A stretch of 64,000 bases of DNA from an uncultured Pelagibacteraceae bacterium (GCA_902607625.1 CACLKR010000002.1:1-64000); one strand, 5' to 3'. Numbered from the stretch's first letter, positions 44,535-54,647 are shown. The notes: generated by a model not told the origin, from the sequence alone. A program made the numbers and translations.

Positions 44535-45552
44535 TTCTAGAATTTTTAAATACTAGAATTAAAGATGTAGTAATTAGAAGTATTGATCCTATTTGGTGCA
44601 TAGATGCTAAAATTATCTGTGCACCAGAAAGTACTGTTAAAATTCCCAGAAAAATTTGCAAGAAGAGAGATATAAAAATTAATAAAACTGTTTTTCTTAA
44701 ATAAACAAAATCTTTATTTCTATATATAATTGCAGCAATAAAACCAAATAGTAGAATGATAAAATAAGCTAAATTCCTATGGATAAATTGCACAATTGAA
44801 GGTGTTTCAAAAGCTTTTATAGAAAAGAGGTCTTTCATACTTGAATCGTCAGGAAAATAATTATGGTTCATTAAAGGCCAGGATTGATATATTTGTCCCG
44901 CATCTAAGCCTGACACAAAAGCACCTATGCAGATTTGTATGAGCACGCAAAATAAAAAAAAATTTATTAAGTATGATGGTAATTTATTATTATGGATAAA
45001 GATTTGTCGATTGTTATATTTAAGATAATTCCACAACACTAAAATGAAAATAATAAAGGCCAAAGTTAAATGGATAGCTAAACGATAATGACTTACGTCA
45101 GTTTTTTCAGTTAAACCGCTTTTAACCATGTACCATCCAATATAACCTTGTAAAAATATAAGAATCAAAATTAGGTATAAAGAAATGAAAGTATTCTTTT
45201 TAATCACCTTTTTAAATGTGAAATACAATAAAGGTATAAGATAAAACAATCCAATAAAACGTCCTAATAATCTGTGATTATATTCCCACCAATAAATTGT
45301 TTTAAATTCATCTAAAGTCATTGATGAGTTTAGCAACTTATATTCCGGTATTTGTTTATAAAGTGTGAATGATTTTTCCCAATCACCTAATGATAGAGGT
45401 GGTAGTATGCCAAAAATTATATCCCACCTAGTAATTGACAAACCCGAATCTGTTAGTCTGGTTAATCCTCCCAGAATAATCATTAAAGCTACGAGAAAAG
45501 TTATTAACAATAACCAATAAGAAATATAAATATCTTTATTTTCTTCAGTCAT
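44527..45552 (-). CDS. ctaA: Heme A synthase (COX15/CtaA family)
   Basis: An eight-helix membrane enzyme that oxidises heme O to heme A for the aa3-type oxidase. GGLTRLTDSGLSITRWDIIFGILPP is represented here by GGLTRLTDSGLSITRWD, and EYNHRLLGRFIGLFYLIPL and QFIHRNLAYFIILLFG carry the heme-binding His. SMHQIGSILLITTSL holds the C-terminal His. I use the ATG at 45552; an upstream ATG at 45567 is possible. Type 2 (COX15-like) architecture, as in alphaproteobacteria and mitochondria. Confidence 0.93.
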   Translation of the reverse strand: MTEENKDIYISYWLLLITFLVALMIILGGLTRLTDSGLSITRWDIIFGILPPLSLGDWEKSFTLYKQIPEYKLLNSSMTLDEFKTIYWWEYNHRLLGRFIGLFYLIPLLYFTFKKVIKKNTFISLYLILILIFLQGYIGWYMVKSGLTEKTDVSHYRLAIHLTLAFIIFILVLWNYLKYNNRQIFIHNNKLPSYLINFFLFCVLIQICIGAFVSGLDAGQIYQSWPLMNHNYFPDDSSMKDLFSIKAFETPSIVQFIHRNLAYFIILLFGFIAAIIYRNKDFVYLRKTVLLIFISLFLQIFLGILTVLSGAQIILASMHQIGSILLITTSLILVFKNSRIN

Positions 45553-45607
45553 AAAATTAATATACATATCTATTAAGAAAAATAAAAATTACTAATTTGT
45601 CGCCATA

Positions 45608-45889
45608 ATGAATAAAATAAAACTAAAGATAGCAAGAAGAAAAATAGATCAAATAGATAATAGGATTTTTAACCTAATAAGAAAAAGAACTAAGGTTGTA
45701 AAATACATGCTAAGTTTAAAACAATTTAAAAGTCAAATTATTGACCAGAAGAGAATAAATGCAATTCTAAAAAATATAAGAAAAAAATCAGTTAGACATA
45801 GCGTTGATTCAAAAATCACCTCTCGTATATGGAAAGCAATGATTTGGAGTTATATTAGCTATCAAAGGAGAAGCTTTAAGAAAAAATAA
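45608..45889 (+). CDS. Chorismate mutase, AroQ type
   Basis: A 93-aa helical protein that converts chorismate to prephenate. ARRKIDQIDNRIFNLIRKRTKVV gives the N-terminal helix with the conserved Arg residues and acidic partner, and IIDQKRINAIL the second helix. Free-standing small chorismate mutases of this form are common in alphaproteobacteria. It is convergent with rpmG, meeting end to end with no gap. Confidence 0.87.
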   Translation: MNKIKLKIARRKIDQIDNRIFNLIRKRTKVVKYMLSLKQFKSQIIDQKRINAILKNIRKKSVRHSVDSKITSRIWKAMIWSYISYQRRSFKKK

Positions 45890-46081
45890 TTATTTACTGT
45901 GAGGTGGTAATTTTTTTTCGATAAAGATTTCGTGTTTACGAGTGGCGGGGTTATATTTTTTTACTTTTAATTTGACTTTAGCTTTTTCTCCAGAGTTAGG
46001 TTTTTTAACATAATAATTAAAAGGGCTGTCCGGTTTGCTTTCAGGAACAAGTCTAACTTTTATGGATGTCTTTTTAGCCAT
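45890..46081 (-). CDS. rpmG: 50S ribosomal protein L33, Cys-free
   Basis: A 63-aa version of L33. AKKTSIKVRLVPES at the start and YNPATRKHEIFIEKKL at the end are typical of the alphaproteobacterial type. The zinc-binding CxxC pairs of the other L33 type are absent. It is slightly longer than the usual 55 aa through an insertion in the middle. It overlaps the merR-type gene by 8 bp. Confidence 0.88.
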   Translation of the reverse strand: MAKKTSIKVRLVPESKPDSPFNYYVKKPNSGEKAKVKLKVKKYNPATRKHEIFIEKKLPPHSK

Positions 46082-46478
46082 TTTTCAAATTTTTTAATTC
46101 TTTTATAATCTTAGAAATATTTTTTATCTTCTCTTTAATCGTTTCAGTCGATTTTAAGTCTTGTTTATATACACCTAAATTCACAGAATCGTCAATAGAA
46201 TGATTATTATCCTCTTTTAAAATTTTTTTTACTCCATTAATAGTTAATCCTTTTTCTTTTAATAGAAATTTTATGTAATTTATTATTTTGATGTCTTTTT
46301 TTGAATAATATCTTCTTCCGCCTGCCCTTATACTTGGATTAATTTGCTTAAATTGAGTTTCCCAATATCTAATGGTATGTGTTTGCAAACGGCCTGTTTT
46401 TTTATTCATAAGACCTAGAGCTTTTGCTGTCTCACCTATAGTTTTGTATGCATCATGTTTTTTAATATTATTTTTCAT
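46074..46478 (-). CDS. MerR-family transcriptional regulator
   Basis: A 134-aa regulator with one winged-helix domain. YKTIGETAKALGL, HTIRYWETQFKQINPSIRAGGRRYYS and INYIKFLLKEKGLTINGVKKIL are the MerR recognition and dimer helices. The C-terminal part is short and has no metal-binding Cys. It sits after ihfA, its usual place in alphaproteobacteria (plsX-fabH-ihfA-merR). The target is unknown. Confidence 0.88.
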   Translation of the reverse strand: MKNNIKKHDAYKTIGETAKALGLMNKKTGRLQTHTIRYWETQFKQINPSIRAGGRRYYSKKDIKIINYIKFLLKEKGLTINGVKKILKEDNNHSIDDSVNLGVYKQDLKSTETIKEKIKNISKIIKELKNLKNG

Positions 46479-46768
46479 TATCTGTTCAATTTTGTTTTAA
46501 CAATCTGCGAAGGTTTAAACTTGACGACTTTACGTGATGAAATTTTAGCTTCAACTTTTGTTTTTGGATTTCTGCCAATCCTTTCACTTTTGTTCATAAT
46601 TTTAAAAGTTCCAAATGATGAAATTTTAACTTTATTTGATTTGATTAATTCAGTAATTAAAGTTTCAAAAAAATTATCAACAAATTTCAAAGAAAAATTT
46701 TCAGAAAAACCTAAGTCGTGATATATTTTATTAGATAAATTTTTTCTAGTAAAATTTTTTTTGTTCAT
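46478..46768 (-). CDS. ihfA: Integration host factor subunit alpha
   Basis: A DNA-bending protein of the HU/IHF family, 96 aa. NFTRKNLSNKIYHDLGFS at the N-terminus, KISSFGTFKIMNKSERIGRNPKTK in the beta arm (here ISSFGTFKI and RIGRNPKT) and VVKFKPSQIVK at the end are typical of IHF-alpha. It shares its last base with the merR-type gene. Confidence 0.92.
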   Translation of the reverse strand: MNKKNFTRKNLSNKIYHDLGFSENFSLKFVDNFFETLITELIKSNKVKISSFGTFKIMNKSERIGRNPKTKVEAKISSRKVVKFKPSQIVKTKLNR

Positions 46769-46792
46769 TTATAGAAAATATTGTTGCTACAA

Positions 46793-47797
46793 TTAAACAT
46801 CAACTGTAATTAAGTTAGATTTTATTTTTTCAATTAAGTCAGCTTTTACTATTTTGTTACAAACATTTATTGAATGAGCAAATCCAATTGAATCCGTAGC
46901 TCCATGACTTTTTACAACCGCACTTTCTAAACCCAAAAAGATTGCGCCGTTGTATTTTCTTGGATCCAATTTATTTTTAAATTCTTTAAGCGATTTATAT
47001 GATAATAACATTGATAATTTGTTTAGAGATTTTTTTAGATTTTTGGTAATAAAATTCGCAGTTCCTTCGGCAGTCTTTAATGCAATGTTCCCTGTAAATC
47101 CATCGGTAACAATAACATCAATATTTCCATCCATAATATGGTTGCCTTCAATATAGCCACAAAATTTAAAATTTTTTATCTTAATATTTTTTAACATTGA
47201 ATAGGTTTTTTTAAGTATGTCGTTTCCTTTGTGTTCTTCTAGACCAACATTCAATAAAGCAATTCTCGGTTGGCTGTGTGCAAAAAGTGATTTGTAGAGA
47301 GCTGAACCCATACATGCAAAATCAGATAAATTTTTTTCATTACATTCAATATTGGCACCTAAATCCAAAACAACATTCATACTATTTTGATTGGGCCATA
47401 GAGCAGCAAGAGCTGGTTTGCTAATTCCATCAATTGTTTTTAAGAGGAGTCTTGATATGACTAGTAGTGCACCCGTATTTCCGGCAGATAAACAAATATG
47501 AGCTGTTTTCTCCTTCAGAGATTCTACAGCTTTCCACATGCTAGACTGCTTACCTTTTTTTGCTGCCTCAAGAGGACTTGCGTCATCTAAAATAATATCT
47601 TTTGTATGTATAATCTCACAATTTTCTTTAAGTAAAGTAGTTTTAGAAACTTCGCTTTTTAACAAGCTTGAATCGCCATATAAATAAAAAAAGCTTTCTT
47701 TATTTTCTTTCAAAGAAATTTCTATTCCGTTAATAATTTTAGCTGGTGCATCTTCACCCCCCATTGCATCTATAGCAATTTTTACTTTATCATCCAT
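46793..47797 (-). CDS. plsX: Phosphate acyltransferase PlsX
   Basis: PlsX makes acyl-phosphate from acyl-ACP for phospholipid synthesis. KIAIDAMGGEDAPAKI at the start, CLSAGNTGALLVISRLLL, VLDLGANIECNEKNL, VTDGFTGNIALKTAEG and GLESAVVKSHGATDSIGFAH are PlsX motifs. fabH, usually between plsX and ihfA, is not here; only 24 bp separate the two genes. rpmF lies 16 bp upstream. Confidence 0.95.
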   Translation of the reverse strand: MDDKVKIAIDAMGGEDAPAKIINGIEISLKENKESFFYLYGDSSLLKSEVSKTTLLKENCEIIHTKDIILDDASPLEAAKKGKQSSMWKAVESLKEKTAHICLSAGNTGALLVISRLLLKTIDGISKPALAALWPNQNSMNVVLDLGANIECNEKNLSDFACMGSALYKSLFAHSQPRIALLNVGLEEHKGNDILKKTYSMLKNIKIKNFKFCGYIEGNHIMDGNIDVIVTDGFTGNIALKTAEGTANFITKNLKKSLNKLSMLLSYKSLKEFKNKLDPRKYNGAIFLGLESAVVKSHGATDSIGFAHSINVCNKIVKADLIEKIKSNLITVDV

Positions 47798-47813
47798 ATA
47801 GTTTTTGATAATA

Positions 47814-47993
47814 TTATTTTTTGGGCTCTAATATTTGTTTACCATTATAAAGACCAGTTTTTAAGTCTATGTGATGTGAAAGTCTGAATTCACCAGATTT
47901 TTTATCCTCAATAATATTTAATGAGGATATCTTGTGATGAGATCTTCTCTTATTTCTTCTAGATTTTGACGTCTTTCTTTTTGGTACAGCCAT
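47814..47993 (-). CDS. rpmF: 50S ribosomal protein L32, Cys-free
   Basis: A 59-aa protein starting [20 protein letters not shown], the universal L32 N-terminus. The C-terminal part ([19 protein letters not shown]) has no cysteines, so there is no zinc knuckle. The rpmF-plsX pair is widely conserved. The start is the ATG at 47993. Confidence 0.95.
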   Translation of the reverse strand: MAVPKRKTSKSRRNKRRSHHKISSLNIIEDKKSGEFRLSHHIDLKTGLYNGKQILEPKK

Positions 47994-48001
47994 TTTACTA
48001 T

Positions 48002-48526
48002 TTATTTATAATTAAAAATTAATTCACCTTTTAATACACTATCAGAACACAAATCTAAACAAAAAGAATGATATTTATCAAAATACTTAATTATTGCTGA
48101 ATTATTAGGTGTTATTCCAATATGTTTGTACTTCAAATATTTTGAAAAAAAAAATTTTTTATCCCTTAAACTTTTTTCTGCATATTTTTCGCAATTTAAT
48201 AAAATATTGTAAAAGATTTTAACAAGATATTTCATATTATTATTAATACTGGTATCTCCATGTCCAATTTCTCTCATGTTAAGTTCAATTTGTTTAAATA
48301 TTAGATCAAACATTTTCTGATAGAAATGTTTATATTTTTTACCTCCATTATTTTGCTTAATTTTTATAAATAAAAAAGAAATATGAAGAAAAATTAGATT
48401 AATGCGATTTTGAAATGTATCTTCAAAATTAAATTTAGTGTAAAATAATTTATTTCGTGATAATAAAAGAATATTGTTATATAAGATATTTTCTTGCGCA
48501 TTACTTTGTGTGAATTTGTTTAACAT
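48002..48526 (-). CDS. Ubiquinol-cytochrome c chaperone family protein (CBP3-like)
   Basis: A 174-aa protein related to mitochondrial Cbp3/UQCC1, which helps assemble cytochrome b into complex [45 protein letters not shown] and [18 protein letters not shown] follow the family pattern. Its placement opposite bamE is the usual alphaproteobacterial context. The DUF177 gene often found next is absent. Its start codon touches that of bamE. Confidence 0.82.
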   Translation of the reverse strand: MLNKFTQSNAQENILYNNILLLSRNKLFYTKFNFEDTFQNRINLIFLHISFLFIKIKQNNGGKKYKHFYQKMFDLIFKQIELNMREIGHGDTSINNNMKYLVKIFYNILLNCEKYAEKSLRDKKFFFSKYLKYKHIGITPNNSAIIKYFDKYHSFCLDLCSDSVLKGELIFNYK

Positions 48527-48979
48527 ATGAAAAAAAATATATATCTATCTTGCATTATTTTATTTCTCGTTATTGGGTGCAATCAAAACGAGGTAATAAA
48601 AACACATGGGATAGCATATCTTGATAAAAGAGAAAAGTTAATAATATTGAACGAAACAAATAAAAACGACACAATTTCAATATTAGGACAGCCTTCTACC
48701 AAAGGAATGGTTGATGATAATTTATGGATATATATTGAAAGAACTATTACCAGGGGTAAAAAATTAAGGCTTGGAAGAAATTACCTAAAAAAAAATAATG
48801 CTCTAGTAATTGAATTCGACAAGTATGGAATTGTTAAGAGAAAAGAATTTTATAATAAAGAAAAAATGAATAAAATATCCTTTGCAAAAAATGAGACTGA
48901 AAATGAAATACGGAAAGAAAACTTTATACATAGTTTTTTATCAAGCGTAAGACAAAAAATGTTAACTAAGAGAAAATAA
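48527..48979 (+). CDS. bamE: BamE/OmlA outer-membrane assembly lipoprotein
   Basis: A 150-aa lipoprotein of the SmpA/OmlA family, part of the BAM complex that inserts beta-barrel proteins. The lipobox is VIGC. NDTISILGQPSTKGMVDDNLWIYIE is the BamE domain core. The C-terminal Lys/Asn-rich tail is longer than in E. coli. Translation starts immediately next to the divergent chaperone gene (CATATG), so its promoter must lie inside that gene. Confidence 0.87.
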   Translation: MKKNIYLSCIILFLVIGCNQNEVIKTHGIAYLDKREKLIILNETNKNDTISILGQPSTKGMVDDNLWIYIERTITRGKKLRLGRNYLKKNNALVIEFDKYGIVKRKEFYNKEKMNKISFAKNETENEIRKENFIHSFLSSVRQKMLTKRK

Positions 48980-48981
48980 AA

Positions 48982-51075
48982 TTAGTGAGCAATTACAGCC
49001 AGCAGTAACAAGGCTACTATATTAGTTATCTTTATCATTGGGTTAACAGCGGGACCTGCTGTGTCTTTATAAGGATCTCCAACTGTATCACCTGTAACAG
49101 CAGCTTTATGAGCTTCAGACCCTTTTCCGCCAAATTTACCGTCTTCAATATATTTTTTTGCATTATCCCAAGCGCCTCCACCAGCTGTCATTGAAATTGC
49201 AACAAATAAACCTGTTATAATAACACCTAACAACATTGCTCCAACTGAAGATAATGCTGCTTCAACTCCACCTATCATTAAAATAATAAAGTATAAAAAT
49301 ATAGGTGATAAAACTGGTAATAAAGAGGGAATTATCATTTCTTTAATCGCAGCTTTAGTTAATAAATCAACCAATTTACTGTAATCAGGTTTTCTTTTCC
49401 GTTTCATAATTCCAGGAATTTTTTTGAATTGTCTTCTAACTTCTATTACTACAGCTCCTCCTGCTCTACCAACAGCTTGCATAGACATAGATCCAAATAA
49501 ATAAGGCAACATTCCTCCAACCAATAGACCCACAACAACAAAAGGATTAGAAAGATCGAAACTTACGGAAATATTTTCTAATGATGATCCATTCATATTT
49601 GAATAAAATTTAATGTCTTCGGTATAAGCAGTAAATAAAACAAGAGCACCCAGTCCAGCAGAACATATAGCATAACCCTTAGTCACAGCCTTTGTTGTGT
49701 TACCCACAGCATCTAAAGCATCTGTTGTTTTTCTGACATTTTTAGGAAGATTAGACATCTCTGCAATTCCTCCAGCATTATCGGTAACAGGGCCGTATGC
49801 ATCTAAAGCTACTATCATACCAGCCAAAGCCAACATTGTAGTAACAGCTATGGCAATCCCAAACAACCCAGCTATGTGATTAGTCAATAAAATTCCAGCA
49901 ACAATTATTAATGCAGGTAAAGCTGTAGCTTCTAAAGAAACTGCTAGACCTTGAATAACATTTGTTCCATGGCCTGTAATTGAAGATTTAGCAACACTTA
50001 TTACTGGACGAAATTTTGTTCCAGTATAATATTCAGTAGCCCAAATTATAAGACCTGTGATTATCAAACCAATAATTCCACATGAATAAAGTTTAAAGCC
50101 CGTAAATTCAGCATTTGCAGTTATATAAATATTATTCAATCCAATAATTTTATCAGTAACCGGATATAAAATTATTATAGAAAAAATAGCGGTAGCTATA
50201 AATCCTTTATATAAAGCTCCCATTATATTTTTACTTGAGCCCAATCGAACAAAAAAAGTTCCAGCAATAGAGGTTAATATGCAAGCGCCTCCAATAGCTA
50301 GTGGATAAACCATCATATTTAAATCACCCAAAAAAAAGATCGATGATAAAACCATTGTTGCAACTATAGTCACAACATATGTTTCAAAAAGATCTGCGGC
50401 CATTCCAGCGCAGTCACCAACATTATCTCCAACGTTATCAGCTATAACAGCAGGATTTCTTGGATCATCCTCAGGAATTCCTACCTCAACTTTACCAACC
50501 AAATCTGCTCCCACATCAGCTCCCTTTGTAAAAATTCCACCGCCTAGTCTAGCAAAAATTGATATTAATGATGCTCCAAAGCCTAATCCAACTAAAGCAT
50601 TAATCACTTCTCTGCTTTCAATATTTAATTTTAATAAAATTAAATAATATATTGATAATGATAAAAGAGCTAAACCTGCAACTAACATTCCGGTGACAGC
50701 TCCAGACTTAAAACCTATATTTAGACCAGAGGCTAAACCTTTTCGAGAAGCTTCAGCAGTTCTAACATTTGCCTGAACAGATATTAGCATTCCAATATAG
50801 CCAGCTGTTCCTGACAGAAAAGCTCCGATAAAGTATCCAAGACCAACCCAAATCCCCAAAGCATATGTAAGTATAATAAGAATTATAATTCCAACTATTG
50901 CTATAGTCTTATATTGACGATTTAAATAAGCTCTCGCACCCTCTTGAATAGCGCTAGCAATTTCCTGCATTTTAGCATTACCTGGGCTTGCTGATAAAAT
51001 TTGTTTTCCGGTAGTGTAACCGTATAAAATAGCTAAGAAACCTGCTGCTATAATTAGATTAAGTGTACTAATCAT
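48982..51075 (-). CDS. hppA: Membrane H+-translocating pyrophosphatase, K+-independent type
   Basis: A large membrane pump (697 aa, about 16 helices) that couples pyrophosphate hydrolysis to proton export. The PPi site carries [20 protein letters not shown] (here split as [17 protein letters not shown]), [28 protein letters not shown] and [15 protein letters not shown]. In [13 protein letters not shown] the Lys after GNTT marks the K+-independent class, as in other alphaproteobacteria. It ends the thiL side of the riboflavin cluster. Confidence 0.95.
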   Translation of the reverse strand: MISTLNLIIAAGFLAILYGYTTGKQILSASPGNAKMQEIASAIQEGARAYLNRQYKTIAIVGIIILIILTYALGIWVGLGYFIGAFLSGTAGYIGMLISVQANVRTAEASRKGLASGLNIGFKSGAVTGMLVAGLALLSLSIYYLILLKLNIESREVINALVGLGFGASLISIFARLGGGIFTKGADVGADLVGKVEVGIPEDDPRNPAVIADNVGDNVGDCAGMAADLFETYVVTIVATMVLSSIFFLGDLNMMVYPLAIGGACILTSIAGTFFVRLGSSKNIMGALYKGFIATAIFSIIILYPVTDKIIGLNNIYITANAEFTGFKLYSCGIIGLIITGLIIWATEYYTGTKFRPVISVAKSSITGHGTNVIQGLAVSLEATALPALIIVAGILLTNHIAGLFGIAIAVTTMLALAGMIVALDAYGPVTDNAGGIAEMSNLPKNVRKTTDALDAVGNTTKAVTKGYAICSAGLGALVLFTAYTEDIKFYSNMNGSSLENISVSFDLSNPFVVVGLLVGGMLPYLFGSMSMQAVGRAGGAVVIEVRRQFKKIPGIMKRKRKPDYSKLVDLLTKAAIKEMIIPSLLPVLSPIFLYFIILMIGGVEAALSSVGAMLLGVIITGLFVAISMTAGGGAWDNAKKYIEDGKFGGKGSEAHKAAVTGDTVGDPYKDTAGPAVNPMIKITNIVALLLLAVIAH

Positions 51076-51144
51076 TTATTATAATTTAAATAGATTAAAA
51101 AAACGCAAAATGACAAAAAAAAGCATAAAAGGCAACAATAATCT

Positions 51145-52108
51145 TTATTTGAAATTGTGAATATATCCCATTTTTTGTGGAGTCATTTTGAATTGCTTCA
51201 TATTATAATTAAAAATAATATTTTTCTCTTTTTTAATTAATCCAATTCGAGATATTTTGATATTCAATTTTTTAGATAAGGCAAGAATTTTAGATCTGTT
51301 TATGTGATGAGAAGTAAAGATAATTTGATAATCGTCACCTCTGGAGAAAATATTTTTAAGTTTAATTTTTTTTTGTTTTATTAAATTTTTACAAACTAAT
51401 GATAGTGGCAAAAGATTCAAATTAATTGAAGCTCCATGTTTTGAATTAAAACATAAATGCTGAAGATCTTGTGCCAAGCCATCCGAGACATCAATTGAAG
51501 AAGAGGCAAACTTGTGCAGGTGAGGAGAAATTTTTATCGGTAAGTCTGGCTCGTAATATTTTTTTAAAAAAAACTTATTATTTTTTCCAAAATTATATTT
51601 TTTTTTTAATTATGTCTAAGCCTATAGAGGAATCTCCAATATTACCTGTAACATAAATATCATCATCTATTGAAGAGCCAATTCTAAGTACCGGTATATT
51701 TTTGCAGTGCCCCATAACAACTATTGTAATAACTAATTTGGAGGATTGTACTGTGTCCCCGCCAGATAGCATTATATTAAATCTTTTTTGTTCATAAGAT
51801 AATATATGTTTAATTTTTTTAAGCCAAAATATTTTAGTTAGTTTTTTGTTTAAACCTAAAGATAAAAAATAAGATTTTGGTTTTATTCCTTTAGAATATA
51901 AGTCAGATAATGATGCTCTTAATATTTTTTTTAAAAATCTATCAGGGTTTCTAGCGTCTACAAAATGAACACCTTCAACATAAGTATCTAGTGTTATAGC
52001 AATTTTTTTTTCAGGATCAAAAAAGATATCATCAGCCAATTTTAAAGCTCCCGGATTCTTAATTGCTAATGGTTTTAAATATTTGTTAATTAATACGAAT
52101 TCATTCAT
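51145..52108 (-). pseudogene. thiL: Thiamine-monophosphate kinase, frame broken at a 10-A run
   Basis: ThiL phosphorylates thiamine phosphate to the diphosphate cofactor. The first part (52108 to about 51608) has ADDIFFDPEKKIAITLDTYVEGVHF and MLSGGDTVQSSKLVITI; the rest (from 51600 down) has SIDVSDGLAQDLQHLCF and SRGDDYQIIFT. They are in different frames, separated by a run of ten A on the coding strand (51598-51607). Removing one A joins GLDIIKKK to YNFGKNNKFF and gives one full-length ThiL. The gene overlaps nusB by 8 bp. The break may be a sequencing error or slippage-tolerated. Confidence 0.9.
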
Positions 52109-52505
52109 TCTTAACTCGACTTACTTTTGACACTTTATCTAATATAGCGTTTAAAAAGTTTTTTTTTTGAGAATCTTCTACAAAAAAAGTAGATGCTTTT
52201 AAATATTCACTAATAACAACATTAATTGGTATTTTATGCATATACATAAATTCATATAATGCCGCCATTACAATTAATAAAGTTATTAGTCCAGTTCTGT
52301 TTTTGTTAATATCTTCTTTTAATTCTTTATCCATAAAATTTTGAATTAATTCTTTTCTTTCAATAGTTCCATTAACAACATCTTTTATAAATTTTTTATA
52401 TCTATGTTTCGGAAAGACAATTTCAGAGTCTTTATTTAAATGATTGGAGTATAATTTTTGGATTATAATAACTCTAGGGTTTTGAAGCGATTCAGCGGAC
52501 TTCAT
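52101..52505 (-). CDS. nusB: Transcription antitermination factor NusB
   Basis: NusB binds boxA RNA with S10 and supports rRNA antitermination. A helical 134-aa protein. NPRVIIIQKLYSNHLNK at the start, KELIQNFMDKELKE, and INVVISEYLKASTFFVEDSQKKNFLNAILDKV (here PINVVISEYLKAS and FLNAILDKV) match NusB. It overlaps ribH by 4 bp, the usual ribH-nusB pair. Confidence 0.93.
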   Translation of the reverse strand: MKSAESLQNPRVIIIQKLYSNHLNKDSEIVFPKHRYKKFIKDVVNGTIERKELIQNFMDKELKEDINKNRTGLITLLIVMAALYEFMYMHKIPINVVISEYLKASTFFVEDSQKKNFLNAILDKVSKVSRVKNE

Positions 52506-52963
52506 TTAATATCCAAAGAAAAATCTTTATTTACTATATTATAAACCGTTAAGGCAGCTCTAACTGCTTCCGCTCCTTTATTTTTTTTTCTCATGTCGGC
52601 TCTTTCCAAAGCCTGTTTTTTATTCAAGCATGTAATGATTCCGTTTCCTATAGGCTTTCCATATCTAGTAGATAAGTTCATAATTTCGCTGATAGATGTT
52701 CGAGATATGAAATCAAAATGTGGAGTCTTACCTTTAATTACACAACCTAAAGCAATAAAAGCGTCAAAGGAGTCTATATATTTTTTTATTACAATAGGTA
52801 TCTCAAAGACACCAGGTACAAGTTTAATTCTTTTTCTTTGTGTTTCGGGTTCAACATTATTTAGAACTCCACTTCTTTTTAATTCTCTAGTGGCTCCATC
52901 AATTAATTTTTTAGATATATCCGAATAATAATTTGCCGAAACAATTAAAACTTTTGGTTTCAT
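52502..52963 (-). CDS. ribH: 6,7-Dimethyl-8-ribityllumazine synthase
   Basis: Condenses the RibA-path pyrimidine with dihydroxybutanone phosphate to the lumazine precursor of riboflavin. VLIVSANYYSDISKKLIDGA, VPGVFEIPIVIKKYI, ALGCVIKGKTPHFDFIS and GNGIITCLNKKQALERAD are typical; the catalytic His is in TPHFDF. The length is 153 aa. The ATG overlaps the ribBA stop as ATGA. Confidence 0.95.
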   Translation of the reverse strand: MKPKVLIVSANYYSDISKKLIDGATRELKRSGVLNNVEPETQRKRIKLVPGVFEIPIVIKKYIDSFDAFIALGCVIKGKTPHFDFISRTSISEIMNLSTRYGKPIGNGIITCLNKKQALERADMRKKNKGAEAVRAALTVYNIVNKDFSLDIK

Positions 52964-54066
52964 TTAATAATTTCCTGTTTTGTAATTTTTATGCCATATC
53001 CTTCTAAACCAATTACTTTTTTTTTTTGATCTAGTTACCAATATCATTCTTTTTTATATTTAATGCCTTAATAATTTGAGCGCCTATTCCGTAATTTTTA
53101 ATTAATTTATCTTGCCCTTTTCTATAAAAATTTTTACTTTTATATCCTCTTAAAGTTTCAGAAACCGATTTGAGATTTGTGTCCCTTATGAAGATAAGAA
53201 CACAATCTTTATATTTTTTAAAGTGTTCAATAGTTTGATTAAATGAATTTGGAAGCTTTTCTCCCATTAGGTAATTTTTTACTATATTTGACGAAATAAC
53301 TCTTACACGAGGGTTCTTATTTATTTTTAAGTTACCCTTAATTAACGCAAAATTTTCAGATCCATCTAGTAAATTTTCAAAAACCTTAATACTATAATTT
53401 TGTCTTTTAATTTTAATTATTGATGATTTTTTAAATCTGATTAATTTTTCACGGTTTAAACGATAGGCTATAAGATCATCAATTTTTCCAAGTTTTAATT
53501 TATGCTTCTTTGCAAAATTTAATAATTGTTTACCTTTTGCCATAGAGCCAGCATCATTCATAATTTCACAAATTACCGCAGAAGGACCGTTTTTTGATAG
53601 TCTAGAAATATCCACTGATGCTTCCGTGTGTCCAGCTCGCACCAAAACACCTCCTGTTTTGGAAACTAAAGGAAAAAACATGACCTGGTGATACAATGTC
53701 TTTTGATGAAGCATTATTTTTAATTGCTGTTTTAATTGTATGGGCTCTGTCGTGAGCCGATATACCTGTTGTAACACCTTTTTTAGCTTCTATAGAGATG
53801 GTGAATGCTGTTTGTGTTCTTGATTTATTAGAAGGAGACATTAATGATAAATTAAGTTTGTTTACTTGAGTCTGGGTTAAAGCTAAGCATATAAGCCCTC
53901 GGCCATGTTTTGCCATAAAGTTTATTGATTTAGCAGAAACTTTTGAAGCTGGTATAATTAAATCACCTTCGTTTTCTCTGCTTTCGTCATCAACCAAGAC
54001 AAACATTTTTCCTTGTTTGGCATCTTGTATAATTTTATTAATTTTAGAAAATTTTACATTATTCAT
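52960..54066 (-). pseudogene. ribB: RibBA: DHBP synthase with a degenerate GTP-cyclohydrolase half, two frame breaks
   Basis: The N-terminal half makes 3,4-dihydroxy-2-butanone 4-phosphate from ribulose 5-phosphate: LVDDESRENEGDLIIPA, KHGRGLICLAL, RAHTIK, then SPGHVF...PLVSKTGGVLVRAGHTEASVD. The frame breaks between SPGHVF and PLVS at a 6-T run of the coding strand (53673-53678), and again in NIKK...MILVTR at a 6-A run (53050-53055). Taking one base from each gives a complete protein ending GLEGYGIKITKQEIIK at 52960. The C-terminal RibA-like half lacks the Cys zinc site (CTGD and CDCG) and GRGIGL, so it should not have GTP cyclohydrolase II activity, like the RibBX-type proteins of alphaproteobacteria. 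Confidence 0.9.
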
Positions 54067-54647
54067 TTTATGAAATTTTTTATATATTTTCCCAATACGT
54101 CAAATTCAACATTTACTATATCTTTTTCTTTAAGATATATTAAATTGGTAAATCTTAGTGTATGAGGTACGATAGAAATTTGAAATCCCTCTTTTAATAT
54201 TTTTGTAATAGTAAGTGAAACACCGTTAATAGCAATAGATCCTTTCGGTACTATATATTTTCTGTATTTTTTTAATAATTTAAAATTAATCAACAAAGAT
54301 CTACCAATAATCTTGATTTTCTTAACATCAGATGTTGTATCAACATGACCTTGAACAAAATGCCCAGAAATATTTTCTTTGAATTTTAAAGATTTTTCAA
54401 GGTTGATTATATCGTTTTTTTTTATTGATTTAAAATTAGTAGTGCTCAAGGTTTCTTGGGAGAGATAAAATTTTGCTAAATTTTTATTGTATTTTTCTAG
54501 GGTAAGGCAGGCGCCAGAGCAAGAAATAGATGTTCCAATTTCATTTTTTGAAAATTTCATTTTAGATAGAATTTCAATAGAACAATTATTATTTTTTTTG
54601 AAAACTTTGTATATTTTTCCTGTATTTTTTATTATTCCATTAAACAT
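54063..54647 (-). CDS. ribE: Riboflavin synthase, alpha subunit
   Basis: Dismutates two lumazines to riboflavin and the RibH substrate. [13 protein letters not shown] at the start, SCSGACLTLEKY and the repeated-lumazine-domain second half with GHFVQGHVDTTSDV and SIAINGVSLTI are typical. The length is 194 aa. It overlaps the ribBA start by 4 bp and ribD by one base. Confidence 0.95.
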   Translation of the reverse strand: MFNGIIKNTGKIYKVFKKNNNCSIEILSKMKFSKNEIGTSISCSGACLTLEKYNKNLAKFYLSQETLSTTNFKSIKKNDIINLEKSLKFKENISGHFVQGHVDTTSDVKKIKIIGRSLLINFKLLKKYRKYIVPKGSIAINGVSLTITKILKEGFQISIVPHTLRFTNLIYLKEKDIVNVEFDVLGKYIKNFIK

